Assembly: GCF_015674855.1 (NCBI RefSeq)
Contig: NZ_JADMLG010000007.1
Span: 186,001-250,000, forward strand
Origin: Nocardia bovistercoris
GTDB taxonomy: Bacteria > Actinomycetota > Actinomycetes > Mycobacteriales > Mycobacteriaceae
DNA length: 64,000 bases
Reading direction: 5' to 3'
A program made the translations under genes and the position numbers. A model generated the notes under the pieces. That model was not told the origin of the DNA and did no database searches. It saw only the letters and a program-made list of their open reading frames with translations. Below, one piece after another: positions 32,770 to 41,580 of this stretch (position 1 is the stretch's first letter; each line of letters opens with the position of its first letter).

Positions 32770-33541
32770 GACCGGTGGGCGCCACGCACGACCATGGCAC
32801 CGATAGGACGCAATCACGCATGCGTCTGCGATACCGGCGCACCGGAAAGCCTTCCGCGCGAAGCTGATCCGCTGCCGCCCGCCAGCGGGCGCGAGGTCCG
32901 AACGGCGCCAGCGGTGCGGCCCGCGCCCACGCTCTGTCGGCGGCCGACAACAACGTGTTGACCGGTTCGCCCGGCACGTTTCGGTGGATCAATGCCTTCG
33001 GTAAGCGCTCGGCGATATCCGACGGGCGCTCGACTGTGAACGGGTCCCATGCCAGCGTCAGCGACAACGGGCCCGAACGGTCCAGCAACACCCAGGCGCA
33101 TCGACGGCCGAGTTCGTCGCAGGTGCCGTCGACCAGCAAACCCCCAGCAGTCAGATTCGACGACACCGTGGCCCAGGCCCCCGCCACCGCCTCCTCCGGG
33201 TACTGCCGCAGCACGTTGAAGGCGCGGACCAGGACCGGGTGCAGGCCCGCCAATTCGAATCCGCCGCGGGCGAACACCACACCGTCGCGGGCCGGGACCA
33301 CGCGGGCCGGATCGATCTCGAGGCCGACCACACGGACATCAGGGCGCACCGCGCGCAGACGCATGGCCAACTCGAGCGTCGTCCACGGGCTGGCACCGTA
33401 ACCCAGGTCGACCACCAGCGGATCGGGGGCCGCCGACAAACGCGCGCGGACCAGGTCGTCATGGACCAGCCAGCGGTCGCTGCGGCGCAGCCGGTTCACG
33501 CCCGTCGTGCCTCGGGTGACGACACCGAGCGGCTTGGTCAA
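32756..33541 (-). CDS. SAM-dependent methyltransferase-like protein
   Basis: The protein shows motif I as VVDLGYGASPWTTLELAMRL, an acidic strand end in VVGLEIDPARV and FDVLR-like packing in VLVRAFNVLRQYP. The start used is TTG at 33541, which overlaps the DUF2505 stop (TTGA) and keeps the GVVTRGTTGVNRLRRSDRW segment; a GTG at 33499 with GAGG ten bases before it is an alternative. It has 261 residues. It appears to form an operon with the DUF2505 gene upstream. Substrate unknown. Confidence 0.75.
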   Translation of the reverse strand: MTKPLGVVTRGTTGVNRLRRSDRWLVHDDLVRARLSAAPDPLVVDLGYGASPWTTLELAMRLRAVRPDVRVVGLEIDPARVVPARDGVVFARGGFELAGLHPVLVRAFNVLRQYPEEAVAGAWATVSSNLTAGGLLVDGTCDELGRRCAWVLLDRSGPLSLTLAWDPFTVERPSDIAERLPKALIHRNVPGEPVNTLLSAADRAWARAAPLAPFGPRARWRAAADQLRAEGFPVRRYRRRMRDCVLSVPWSCVAPTGPTAR

Positions 33542-34059
33542 GCGGTCGGGTTTCGGGCTTCCAGCCAACGCACCGTCTCTTCGGTCTCGGCGCGGAACAA
33601 GTCGACCAAGTTCACCAGCATCAACTGTTCCAAGCGGGGGCCGACCATGGGGATGTACACCTTCGCTTCCGACGAGAAGCGCATCGTGCAGCCTGTTTCG
33701 GTGGGGAATAGGCGGATCTTGCCGCCAAGACTGCCCGGGCCCGCCGGGATCGAGGCCGAGAACTTGCCGGTTGTTTCCGCACCGTCGAACGGGGACCAGG
33801 ATTCCTTGCGGGTGATGATCATGTCCTTGCGCATCACCGTTTGGGCTATCTCCGGGAGCATGTCCCTGGGGAGGGTGTGGTGGAGGACTACCTCTATGCC
33901 GGAGTCGGTTACCTCGACGCTCGCCACCTCGTTGCCCGGGGTGTATTTGCGCATTTCGGCGACTCTGGCTTCCCAGTATTCGCGGGTGGACAGCGCCTCG
34001 TAGAGCTCCTTGGTGGTGTGGAGGGGGTAGCGAGCTGAGTAGTCCAATCGGCGTGCCAT
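33538..34059 (-). CDS. DUF2505 family protein, paralogue 1
   Basis: The 173-residue protein, beginning MARRLDYSARYPLHTT, belongs to the DUF2505 family (Rv0481c in M. tuberculosis lies in the same place before murB). The fold is START/Bet v 1-like: N-terminal YSARYPLHTTKELYEALS, a middle strand with RKESWSPFDGAE, and the C-terminal helix LEQLMLVNLVDLFRAETEE. Such folds bind hydrophobic ligands. It overlaps the methyltransferase start. A second copy of the family lies 130 bases further upstream. Confidence 0.85.
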   Translation of the reverse strand: MARRLDYSARYPLHTTKELYEALSTREYWEARVAEMRKYTPGNEVASVEVTDSGIEVVLHHTLPRDMLPEIAQTVMRKDMIITRKESWSPFDGAETTGKFSASIPAGPGSLGGKIRLFPTETGCTMRFSSEAKVYIPMVGPRLEQLMLVNLVDLFRAETEETVRWLEARNPTA

Positions 34060-34079
34060 GGGGGGTAATTATGGCTGGT

Positions 34080-34108
34080 GGGGGGTTGGGTGGGGTGGGG
34101 GCGGGGGG
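34080..34108 (+). repeat. G-quadruplex motif between the two DUF2505 genes
   Basis: Five runs of 3-6 G are joined by one- or two-base loops within 29 bases: six G at 34080, three at 34088, four at 34092, five at 34097 and six at 34103. It lies 20 bases upstream of the first DUF2505 gene's start, on its template strand. Confidence 0.6.
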
Positions 34109-34189
34109 ATTTTGGAGGTTTGCCCAACCCCCGGGGCGCATCAGGCTCCCCGAACCCAACCCATCGACACCCCGACAAGCCGGGGTGGG

Positions 34190-34678
34190 TCAGGGTTTGT
34201 CGCTGAGCCAGGTGTTGGTGAATTCTTCTTCGGCTCGCAGGAGGTTGGTGAGGTGTTCTTGGATCGCCGACTCGATCTTGCCGCCGAAGAGGGGGATTTT
34301 GACTTCGATGGTTCCGGCTACGGTGGCGGTGGCCGAGCCTGCGTCGCCGGTGAGGGTCACGGTTCCTCGGACTTCGGCGGGGGCGCCGTCTACCTGGGCT
34401 TCGAAGGTGGCGGTGTCGGCGGTCCAGGATTCGGTGCGGGGGATGATCAGGTCGCCGGGGCGGACGGCGGTGATGGCGGGGGGCAGGAGGTCGGCGGCGA
34501 TGGCTTGGACCATTTCCGCGTGTACTCGGTCGCCTTCGATCGTCACCTGCTGCAGGCGGGCGTTGGGGCCGCCCACTTCGGCGATACGGTCTTTCCAGTA
34601 CTGCTCGTCGGCGATGGCGGCGCGTACCGATTCGAGGGAATGGGTGTAGTGGGCCGTGTACGCCAAGGGTGTAGCCAT
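34190..34678 (-). CDS. DUF2505 family protein, paralogue 2
   Basis: ATG at 34678 gives 162 residues, beginning MATPLAYTAHYTHSLESVRA. It is clearly related to the neighbour (TAHYTHSLESVRAAIADEQY against SARYPLHTTKELYEALSTREY; PRTESWTADTATFEAQVDG against TRKESWSPFDGAETTGKF) and ends with a similar helix (IQEHLTNLLRAEEEFTNTWL). It is a tandem duplication of Rv0481c type. It diverges from murB with a 25-base gap. Ligand unknown. Confidence 0.85.
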   Translation of the reverse strand: MATPLAYTAHYTHSLESVRAAIADEQYWKDRIAEVGGPNARLQQVTIEGDRVHAEMVQAIAADLLPPAITAVRPGDLIIPRTESWTADTATFEAQVDGAPAEVRGTVTLTGDAGSATATVAGTIEVKIPLFGGKIESAIQEHLTNLLRAEEEFTNTWLSDKP

Positions 34679-34703
34679 GGTCGGACAGGCTACCGTCTGA
34701 AGG

Positions 34704-35810
34704 GTGCGAACCTCTCGGGCGGTGTCGACGGACACCCTGCGTGATCTGCTGGTCGACACCGGCGCGACGGTGCGTTTCGCGGTGCCGCTGGCGGAACTGA
34801 CGACGCTGCGGGTCGGTGGGCCCGCGACGGTGGCCTACTGCGCCTCCACCGAGGCGCTGGTGGCCACGGTGCGCGCCCTCGACTCGGCGGGTGTCGCGGC
34901 GCTGATCGTGGCGGGCGGGTCGAATCTGCTGATCGGTGACGCGGGCTTCGACGGGGTTGTGGTCAAGGTCGCCAACGAGGGGGTCGAGATCGGGGCGGAC
35001 GGGGTGGTGGCCGAGGCGGGGGCGTCCTGGGACGCGGTGGTCGCGGCGACCGTCGCGGCGGGGTTCGGCGGGTTGGAATGTCTGTCGGGGATACCGGGGT
35101 CGGCGGGGGCGACGCCGGTGCAGAACGTGGGCGCTTACGGGGTCGAGGTGGCCGGTCTGCTGCGGCGGGTGCGGCTGCTCGACCGCGCGGACGGCACGAT
35201 CCGGTGGGTGGACCCCGCCGAACTCGGATTCGGGTATCGCACGAGCGTGCTCAAACATCGCGACGACGCGGTGGTGCTCGCCGTCGACTTCGCGCTCGAC
35301 CCGTCGGGGCACAGTGCGCCGCTGCGCTACGGCGAACTCGCGAGAGCGCTGGACGCCGCCGACGGCGACACCCGCCCGGCCGCCGCGGTGCGCGCCGAGG
35401 TGCTGCGCCTGCGAGCGGGCAAGGGCATGGTGCTCGACGACGCCGATCACGACACCTGGAGCGCGGGTTCTTTCTTCACCAATCCCGTGGTGTCCGCGGA
35501 CCGCGCCGAGCGGGTGCGCGCCGCGATTACCGCCCATGTGGGTGAGGTCACGATCCCGACCTATCCCGACCCGGACGGGGTGAAGTTCTCGGCGGGCTGG
35601 CTCATCGAACGCGCCGGATTCGCGAAAGGGTTCCCCGGCGGGTCCGCGCGGGCCACCCTGTCCACGAAACACACGCTGGCGCTGACCAATCGCGGCGGTG
35701 CGAGCGCCGAGGAACTGGTGGCGTTGGCGCGGACCGTGCGCGACGGGGTGGCCGAGCGGTTCGGCGTGCTGTTGGAACCCGAGCCGGTGACGGTCGGTAT
35801 CACACTGTGA
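34704..35810 (+). CDS. murB: UDP-N-acetylmuramate dehydrogenase (UDP-MurNAc reductase)
   Basis: The 368-residue protein has the FAD-binding motif ALIVAGGSNLLIGDAGFDGV, the signature GIPGSAGATPVQNVGAYGVEV-like block (seen as LSGIPGSAGATPVQNVGAYG), the catalytic Ser in AGSFFTNPV and the final Glu region. MurB reduces UDP-GlcNAc-enolpyruvate with NADPH in the cytoplasmic step that makes UDP-MurNAc for peptidoglycan. The start is GTG at 34704. The L,D-transpeptidase follows after 79 bases on the same strand, as in mycobacteria (Rv0482-Rv0483). Confidence 0.95.
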   Translation: MRTSRAVSTDTLRDLLVDTGATVRFAVPLAELTTLRVGGPATVAYCASTEALVATVRALDSAGVAALIVAGGSNLLIGDAGFDGVVVKVANEGVEIGADGVVAEAGASWDAVVAATVAAGFGGLECLSGIPGSAGATPVQNVGAYGVEVAGLLRRVRLLDRADGTIRWVDPAELGFGYRTSVLKHRDDAVVLAVDFALDPSGHSAPLRYGELARALDAADGDTRPAAAVRAEVLRLRAGKGMVLDDADHDTWSAGSFFTNPVVSADRAERVRAAITAHVGEVTIPTYPDPDGVKFSAGWLIERAGFAKGFPGGSARATLSTKHTLALTNRGGASAEELVALARTVRDGVAERFGVLLEPEPVTVGITL

Positions 35811-35889
35811 CCCGCTGATCCCCACGAATGAGACCGACACGATCCGCGCTGACCGGCGCGTTCGTCTGGCGCGCGTAAATTCGTAGGAC

Positions 35890-37134
35890 GTGAGCAACGG
35901 TCAGGGGATAGGTAGACCGGTCGCCGTGGTGACGGCCATCGTTCTCGTCGTGGTCGCGCTGGTCGCCGGATGCACGGTCGACGGCGGCAGCGGCGGCGAA
36001 CAGCGGCGCGAAGCGGAGCCGGTCGCGAAGGTCGAGATGAACCCGGCGGCGGACGCGACGAAGGTCAGTCCGGTGGCGCCGATCTCGGTGACGGTGTCCG
36101 ACGGCGTCATCGATCAGATCGCGCTGACCAACGCGGCGGGCAAACAGGTCGCGGGCGAACTCGCCGCCGACAAGCGCAGCTACCGGATCACCGAACCGCT
36201 CGGCTACGACGCCGCCTACACCTGGTCGGGCACCGCCGTCGGCACCGACCGCAAACCGGTCCCGATCGACGGCCGGTTCACCACGGTCGCCCCGGTCGCG
36301 ACCGCACCCGCGACGGTCAATATCGGCGATGGGCAGGAGGTCGGCATCGCCGCGCCGATCATCCTCCAGTTCAAGGGTTCGGTCACGAACAAGGCCGCTG
36401 TCGAGAAGGCGCTCACGGTCACCACCGATCCGCCGACCGAGGGCGCGTGGGCCTGGTTCCCGGACGACAACGGCGGCGCGCGGGCGCATTGGCGGCCGCG
36501 GAACTACTGGACTCCCGGCACCACCGTGCACGTGGCGGCGAAACTGTACGGACTCGACCTCGGCGGTGGGCGATACGGCGACTCCGACCTGACCACCGAT
36601 TTCCGCATCGGGCGCAGCCAGATCGTGAAGGCCGAGGCGCCGAGCCACCGCATGCGGGTGGTCCGCGACGGGCAGACCATCTTCGATTTCGCGGTCAGCT
36701 ACGGCGAGGGCAACGAAGCGCGCAATGTGACGCGCACCGGCGTGCACGTGGTCACCGAGAAGTACGAGGACTTCCTGATGTCGAATCCGCCGTTCTACAC
36801 CAACGTTCGCGAGCGCTGGGCCGTGCGCATCTCCAACAACGGCGAATTCATACACGCCAACCCGGAATCGCTGTCCGCGCAAGGCTCGGCCAACGTCACC
36901 AACGGCTGCATCAACCTCTCGCCGTCCGACGCCCAGCAGTACTTCCCGACCGCCCTCTACGGCGACCCCGTCGAGGTCACCGGCACCTCTATCCCGCTGT
37001 CCGCGGCCGACGGCGACCTCTACGACTGGACCATCGACTGGGACACCTGGAAGTCGATGTCGGCGGACGACGGCTCGTCCGCCCCGGTGGTCTCGGCCAC
37101 CCCGGTGCCGCCACGCGCACCGGGCGCCCGCTGA
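35890..37134 (+). CDS. Lipoprotein L,D-transpeptidase (LprQ / LdtMt5 type)
   Basis: The 414-residue protein starts at GTG with a signal sequence (PVAVVTAIVLVVVALVAGC) ending in a LVAGC lipobox, so a lipoprotein. Two Ig-like domains follow, then a YkuD domain with FIHANPESLSAQGSANV and NGCINLSPSDAQQYF; Cys340 is the nucleophile. The canonical catalytic motif is S/T-H-G-C; here it reads TNGC, which I believe the LdtMt5 group shares. It makes 3-3 (mDAP-mDAP) cross-links in peptidoglycan in the cell wall. It follows murB as in mycobacteria. Confidence 0.9.
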   Translation: MSNGQGIGRPVAVVTAIVLVVVALVAGCTVDGGSGGEQRREAEPVAKVEMNPAADATKVSPVAPISVTVSDGVIDQIALTNAAGKQVAGELAADKRSYRITEPLGYDAAYTWSGTAVGTDRKPVPIDGRFTTVAPVATAPATVNIGDGQEVGIAAPIILQFKGSVTNKAAVEKALTVTTDPPTEGAWAWFPDDNGGARAHWRPRNYWTPGTTVHVAAKLYGLDLGGGRYGDSDLTTDFRIGRSQIVKAEAPSHRMRVVRDGQTIFDFAVSYGEGNEARNVTRTGVHVVTEKYEDFLMSNPPFYTNVRERWAVRISNNGEFIHANPESLSAQGSANVTNGCINLSPSDAQQYFPTALYGDPVEVTGTSIPLSAADGDLYDWTIDWDTWKSMSADDGSSAPVVSATPVPPRAPGAR

Positions 37135-37252
37135 CGAATTCCGCTCGTCCGCCCCGATCGCCACGGCAAGCGAACCTCGGTCGCGACCGTTGTCGGTGCG
37201 GGCGGTGACAGCGACCGCACGCCACGCATCGGAGTGGGAACGGGCAGGTTTC

Positions 37253-37816
37253 CTAGCTTCGACTGCGCACGGGGATCTCGTCGGCCGCTCGCGAGTCCGC
37301 GCGGCCGGAGTCGGCGTTCGCGCTCGCATCGCTTCCGGTGTCGATCGAACCGGCTCCCCGCGCGTCCGAGTTCGCGCTCGCCTCCGCCTCGGCGACCGCG
37401 GTCGCCGTGCTCTCCTGTCCGGTGGCCTGTTTCGCGAGCAGGTCGCGGATCTCGATGAGCAGTTCGGTTTGCGTCGGCTCGGCCGCCTTGGTGGTGCCGA
37501 AGCGGTTGGTGAGGGTCTTCATCGGCAGGAGCAGCACGAAGTAGAGCACCGCGGCGATCATGGCGAAGTTCAGCAGGGCGGTGATGATCGGGCCGACTTC
37601 GACGAAGGTCGCCGGTTTGCTCGGCACCAGGTGGAAGCCGAGGCCGAGTTCGCCACTGGTGCCGAAGACCGCTAGCAGCGGGTTGATGATGCCCTTGGTG
37701 ACCGAGGTCACCACGGCGGTGAAGGCGGTGCCCATGACCACCGCGACCGCGAGGTCGATGACATTGCCTCGCATCAGGAAATCTTTGAAACCCTTGAACA
37801 CCGCTGAAACTCCCAT
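37253..37816 (-). CDS. mscL: Large-conductance mechanosensitive channel
   Basis: The 187-residue protein has the MscL pore start GFKDFLMRGNVIDLAVAVVMG, the GTAFTAVVTSVTKGIINP loop and a second helix (LNFAMIAAVLYFVLLLPM). The channel opens on membrane tension and releases solutes under hypo-osmotic shock. The usual ~135-150-residue protein is extended by about 45 C-terminal residues rich in Ala, Asp, Ser and Arg, likely disordered. It converges on the L,D-transpeptidase gene and starts 35 bases from the SDR gene on the same strand. Confidence 0.95.
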   Translation of the reverse strand: MGVSAVFKGFKDFLMRGNVIDLAVAVVMGTAFTAVVTSVTKGIINPLLAVFGTSGELGLGFHLVPSKPATFVEVGPIITALLNFAMIAAVLYFVLLLPMKTLTNRFGTTKAAEPTQTELLIEIRDLLAKQATGQESTATAVAEAEASANSDARGAGSIDTGSDASANADSGRADSRAADEIPVRSRS

Positions 37817-37851
37817 CCGGTTCGTATGCGTCCTGTTCGGGATGCCCGGAT

Positions 37852-38586
37852 TCAGGATCGCCTAGCGAAGCGTCCCGGGTCGGCCTGATCGCGTGGTTTG
37901 ACGATGATCTGGTCGAGATTCACGTGCGGCGGCCGCGAGGCCACGAATCCGACGATCTCGGCGATGTCCTCGGCGACCAGCGGGTCGATGCCGTCGTAGA
38001 CCTTGGCGGCGCGTTCGGCGTCGCCGCCGAAGCGCACCAGCGAGAATTCGGTCTCCACCGCGCCGGGCGCGATCTCGGTGAGCCGCACCGGCTTTCCGAG
38101 CAGTTCGCCGCGCAGCGTGCGATGCAGCACCGCCTGTGCGTGTTTGGCGGAGGTGTAGCCGGAGCCGTTGTCGTAGGCGTGGAAGGCCGCGACCGAGGTG
38201 ATGGTGACGATGAGCCCGTCACCGGAGGCGATCAGGCGCGGCAGCAGCGCCTTGGTGACTCGCAGCGTGCCGAGGACGTTGGTCTCCCACATCCAGCGCC
38301 AGTCGTCGAGGTCGGCGTCGGCGACGCTGGCTGTGCCTTTCGCGCCGCCCGCGTTGTTGACAAGCACGTCCACCGATTCGAGCGCGCCCGCGAACTCGGC
38401 CACCGAAGCGTCGGAGGTGACGTCGAGTTCGAGTGCGGTGCCGCCGATCTCGTCGGCCAGCGCCTTCAGCCGGTCGAGTCGCCGGGCGCCGACGTAGACG
38501 TGGTAGCCCTGGCTCGCGAGGTGCCTCGCGGTGGCTTCGCCGATGCCCGAACTGGCTCCGGTGACGACAGCGGTGCGTTTGCTCAT
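37852..38586 (-). CDS. Short-chain dehydrogenase/reductase (Rv0484c type)
   Basis: The 244-residue protein has the SDR nucleotide loop VTGASSGIGEATARHLASQG, the NNAG motif (VLVNNAGGAKG) and an active-site Tyr/Lys pair in GSGYTSAKHAQA. It is NADP-preferring by the Arg at YVGARRLDRL. The place matches Rv0484c before mshA. The substrate is unknown. It diverges from the alpha/beta hydrolase. Confidence 0.9.
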   Translation of the reverse strand: MSKRTAVVTGASSGIGEATARHLASQGYHVYVGARRLDRLKALADEIGGTALELDVTSDASVAEFAGALESVDVLVNNAGGAKGTASVADADLDDWRWMWETNVLGTLRVTKALLPRLIASGDGLIVTITSVAAFHAYDNGSGYTSAKHAQAVLHRTLRGELLGKPVRLTEIAPGAVETEFSLVRFGGDAERAAKVYDGIDPLVAEDIAEIVGFVASRPPHVNLDQIIVKPRDQADPGRFARRS

Positions 38587-38650
38587 GCCGCGATACTAGG
38601 TGCGGCGGTACGCGGATGCTGTTGCCCCCGTCACCGCTACCCTCGGTGAC

Positions 38651-39469
38651 GTGGCACTTCGGGAAACGATCAGCGCGGACGGAACCGGTATCGCCTATCG
38701 GGTGACGGGGCGCCCGGACGCGCGGCCTCTGGTTCTGGTCCACGGTTGGGCCGCCGACCTGCGGTGCTGGGGTGGGGCCGCGGACGCGTTGGCGCGGCGC
38801 TACCGGGTGATCGCGGTCGATCTGCGCGGGCACGGATATTCCGGTGCGCCCGAGTCGGGGTACGACGATCCGAAGAACTGGGCCGCCGATATCGCCGCGG
38901 TGCTCGCGGCGGAGGGTGTGACCACCGGCGCGGTGCTGCTCGGCTGGTCCTACGGCGGCATCGTGGTATCGGACTATCTCGCCGCGCACGGTACGGGTGC
39001 GGTCGCCGGTGTGGTGTTCACGGGGTCGATGGCCAATATCGGCCGCGATGTGCCGGGGGCGTTGACCGGTGTCGCGTTGACGCGGGCCATGCCGGGTGTT
39101 TTCGAGGAGCGCGCGGGTCGCGCGGCGCGGGCGTTCGCGGAGTTCGGCGACGCCAATACCGGGCCGGGGGAGCGCGGCGTCGACGCGCAGCGGTTCTACG
39201 GCGCGAGCCTGGCGACCCCGCCGCGGGTGCGCAAGGCGCTGTTCTACCGGACGGTCGACAACTCCGACATGCTGCGCGCGCTGGATGTGCCGGTGCTGGT
39301 GTTGCACGGCACCGACGATCCGGTGGTGCCGGTGGAGAACGGCCGCTACATCCTGGCGACCGTGCCGGACGGGCGCGGTTCGTTCTGGGACGGGGCGAAA
39401 CACGGCCTCTTCATCGAGGACGAAGCACGATTCGTCGCAGCGTGCGCCGAATTCATCGATTCGCTATAA
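38651..39469 (+). CDS. Alpha/beta fold hydrolase
   Basis: The nucleophile elbow is LLGWSYGGIV, the oxyanion loop LVLVHGWAADL, the acid TDDPVVP and the base AKHGLF. The start used is GTG at 38651 (protein begins ALRETISADGTGIAYRV), giving 272 residues; a GTG at 38600 would add 17 residues without similarity to the family. The C-terminal layout fits esterase or haloperoxidase-like enzymes; the substrate is unknown. It precedes mshA by about 130 bases. Confidence 0.87.
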   Translation: MALRETISADGTGIAYRVTGRPDARPLVLVHGWAADLRCWGGAADALARRYRVIAVDLRGHGYSGAPESGYDDPKNWAADIAAVLAAEGVTTGAVLLGWSYGGIVVSDYLAAHGTGAVAGVVFTGSMANIGRDVPGALTGVALTRAMPGVFEERAGRAARAFAEFGDANTGPGERGVDAQRFYGASLATPPRVRKALFYRTVDNSDMLRALDVPVLVLHGTDDPVVPVENGRYILATVPDGRGSFWDGAKHGLFIEDEARFVAACAEFIDSL

Positions 39470-39598
39470 CCGCTGGTCGAACACTTCTTCGAGGAGTGGA
39501 GTATCGGAGGGTGAGCGATATCACGCGTATCCTGTGATGGCTGTCACTTGGCCGCCCGTGGTTGCGGGAGGGGTGGGCGCACCGTGCACTATGGATGT

Positions 39599-41023
39599 GT
39601 GAGTCAACGCCCGGATTTACGGCCCGAACGGATCGCCGTGCTATCGGTGCACACCTCACCCCTCGCCCAACCGGGCACCGGCGACGCGGGCGGAATGAAC
39701 GTGTACGTGCTGCAAACGGCCGTACAGCTGGCCCGTCGCGGCATCGAAGTCGAGATCTTCACCCGCGCGACCGCGTCGAATCTGCCGCCCGTCCAAGAGG
39801 CGGCGCCCGGCGTGCTCGTGCGCAATGTTGTCGCCGGCCCATTCGAGGGTCTGGACAAACAGGATCTGCCAACGCAGCTGTGCACCTTCGCGGGCGAGGT
39901 GCTGCGCCAGGAGGCGCGGCAGCAGCCGGGTCACTACGACCTCGTGCATTCGCACTACTGGCTGTCCGGCCAGGTCGGCTGGCTGGCCAGGGACCGCTGG
40001 CGGGTGCCGCTCGTGCACACCGCGCACACGCTCGCCGCGGTCAAGAACGCCGCGCTCGCCGAAGGCGACTCCCCGGAACCGCTGACCCGCGAGATCGGGG
40101 AGAAGCAGGTCATCGCCGAATCCGACCGCATGATCGCCAACACCGCCGAAGAGGCGCGGCAACTGGTCGAGATGTACGGCGCGCGGCCGGACCGCATCGA
40201 TGTGGTGCCGCCGGGCGCAGACCTCGCGCGCTACCGGCCCGGCGACAAAGCCGCCGCCCGCGCGCTGTTCGGGCTCGATCCCCGCGAACGCGTCGTCGCC
40301 TTCGTCGGGCGCATCCAACCGCTCAAGGCCCCCGACGTGCTGGTGCGCGCCGCCGCCGAATTGCTGCGCGCGCCCGACGCCGAGCGGGCCGGGCGGCTGC
40401 GGGTGCTGATCGTCGGCGGGCCGTCCGGCACCGGCCTCGACCGCCCCGACGCGCTCATCCACCTCGCCGCCGAACTCGGCATCGCCGACCGCGTCACCTT
40501 CCTGCCGCCGCAGCCGCCGCAGCGGCTCGTCCAGGTGTATCGGGCCGCCGACCTGGTCGCGGTGCCGAGCTACAACGAATCCTTCGGGCTGGTCGCCATC
40601 GAGGCGCAGGCCAGCGGAACCCCGGTGCTGGCCGCCGACGTCGGCGGACTCGGCACCGCGGTGCGCCACGGCGAGACCGGCCTGCTGGTCCCCGGCCACC
40701 GCATCGCCGACTGGGCCGCGGCCATGGGTGATCTGCTCGGTGATCCGGAACGCTTGCGTCGCATGGCGATCCGCGCCGTCGACCATGCCGCCAAGTTCTC
40801 CTGGGAGCACACGGCCGACGGCCTGCTCGCCGGGTATTCCTCGGCCATGGCCGAATTCGACGCGCACCGGCGGCGCGCCGTCGTGCTCGACGGACCGTAC
40901 GGTGTTCCGCGTGTGGATCCGCGCGACCGGGTACCCGGCGAACGCGCGAGCCTCGCAGGCCAGGTGCGCGCGTCGACCGGATACCCGTCGCTGCGGCGGC
41001 GCCGGATGGGAATACCCCGCTGA
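39599..41023 (+). CDS. mshA: D-inositol-3-phosphate glycosyltransferase (mycothiol biosynthesis)
   Basis: GTG at 39599 gives 474 residues. The GT4 fold is clear: SVHTSPLAQPGTGDAGGMNV binding the acceptor, the hinge region VHTAHTLAAVKNAALAEGD, the EX7E motif in YNESFGLVAIE and GTPVLAADVGGLGTAV for the UDP-sugar. MshA joins GlcNAc to inositol 3-phosphate as the first step of mycothiol, the actinobacterial thiol. YbjN-domain gene downstream follows with a 15-base gap, as in mycobacteria (Rv0486-Rv0487). Confidence 0.96.
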   Translation: MSQRPDLRPERIAVLSVHTSPLAQPGTGDAGGMNVYVLQTAVQLARRGIEVEIFTRATASNLPPVQEAAPGVLVRNVVAGPFEGLDKQDLPTQLCTFAGEVLRQEARQQPGHYDLVHSHYWLSGQVGWLARDRWRVPLVHTAHTLAAVKNAALAEGDSPEPLTREIGEKQVIAESDRMIANTAEEARQLVEMYGARPDRIDVVPPGADLARYRPGDKAAARALFGLDPRERVVAFVGRIQPLKAPDVLVRAAAELLRAPDAERAGRLRVLIVGGPSGTGLDRPDALIHLAAELGIADRVTFLPPQPPQRLVQVYRAADLVAVPSYNESFGLVAIEAQASGTPVLAADVGGLGTAVRHGETGLLVPGHRIADWAAAMGDLLGDPERLRRMAIRAVDHAAKFSWEHTADGLLAGYSSAMAEFDAHRRRAVVLDGPYGVPRVDPRDRVPGERASLAGQVRASTGYPSLRRRRMGIPR

Positions 41024-41038
41024 CATGGAGCCGCGACT

Positions 41039-41557
41039 ATGACACCGACACCGGAGACGCCCGCCCCCGATATCGCGCGGGTGATCGACGAGACGCTGAG
41101 CGATCGCGAAATCGAGTACACCCGACCGAGCGACGACGTGTTCGTCGTCGTGCTGCCGGGCGAACGCAAACTGAAGACCACGCTCATGCTCACCGTCGGC
41201 AAGCACGGCGTGCGCGTCGAATCGTTCGTGTGCCGCAAGCCCGACGAGAATTTCGAGGGCGTCTACAAATTCCTGCTGCGCCGCAACCGCAGGCTCTACG
41301 GGGTGGCCTACACGCTGGACCGCGTCGGGGACATCTACCTGGTTGGCCGCGTCGCCGCGCACGCGGTCACCACCGACGAACTCGACCGGATCTTCGGGCA
41401 GGTGCTGGAAGCGGTGGACGCCGACTTCAATGTCCTGCTCGAACTCGGCTTCGCGGAATCCATTCGCAAGGAATGGAAGTGGCGGGTCTCGCGCGGCGAG
41501 TCGCTGAACAATCTGCGCGCCTTCGAACATCTGGTGGACGCCGAGGACAAACCCTGA
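41039..41557 (+). CDS. YbjN domain-containing protein (Rv0487 type)
   Basis: The 172-residue protein has the YbjN fold pattern of an N-terminal helix (RVIDETLSDREIEYTRP), strands (FVVVLPGERKLKTTLMLTVG, VRVESFVCRKPDENFEG) and a long C-terminal helix (SIRKEWKWRVSRGESLNNL). YbjN proteins are type III secretion chaperone-like folds of unknown role. The gene follows mshA by 15 bases and is probably in its operon. ATG 41039 is used. Confidence 0.87.
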   Translation: MTPTPETPAPDIARVIDETLSDREIEYTRPSDDVFVVVLPGERKLKTTLMLTVGKHGVRVESFVCRKPDENFEGVYKFLLRRNRRLYGVAYTLDRVGDIYLVGRVAAHAVTTDELDRIFGQVLEAVDADFNVLLELGFAESIRKEWKWRVSRGESLNNLRAFEHLVDAEDKP

Positions 41558-41580
41558 CCTCACCGCGTTCGAGCCGACCC

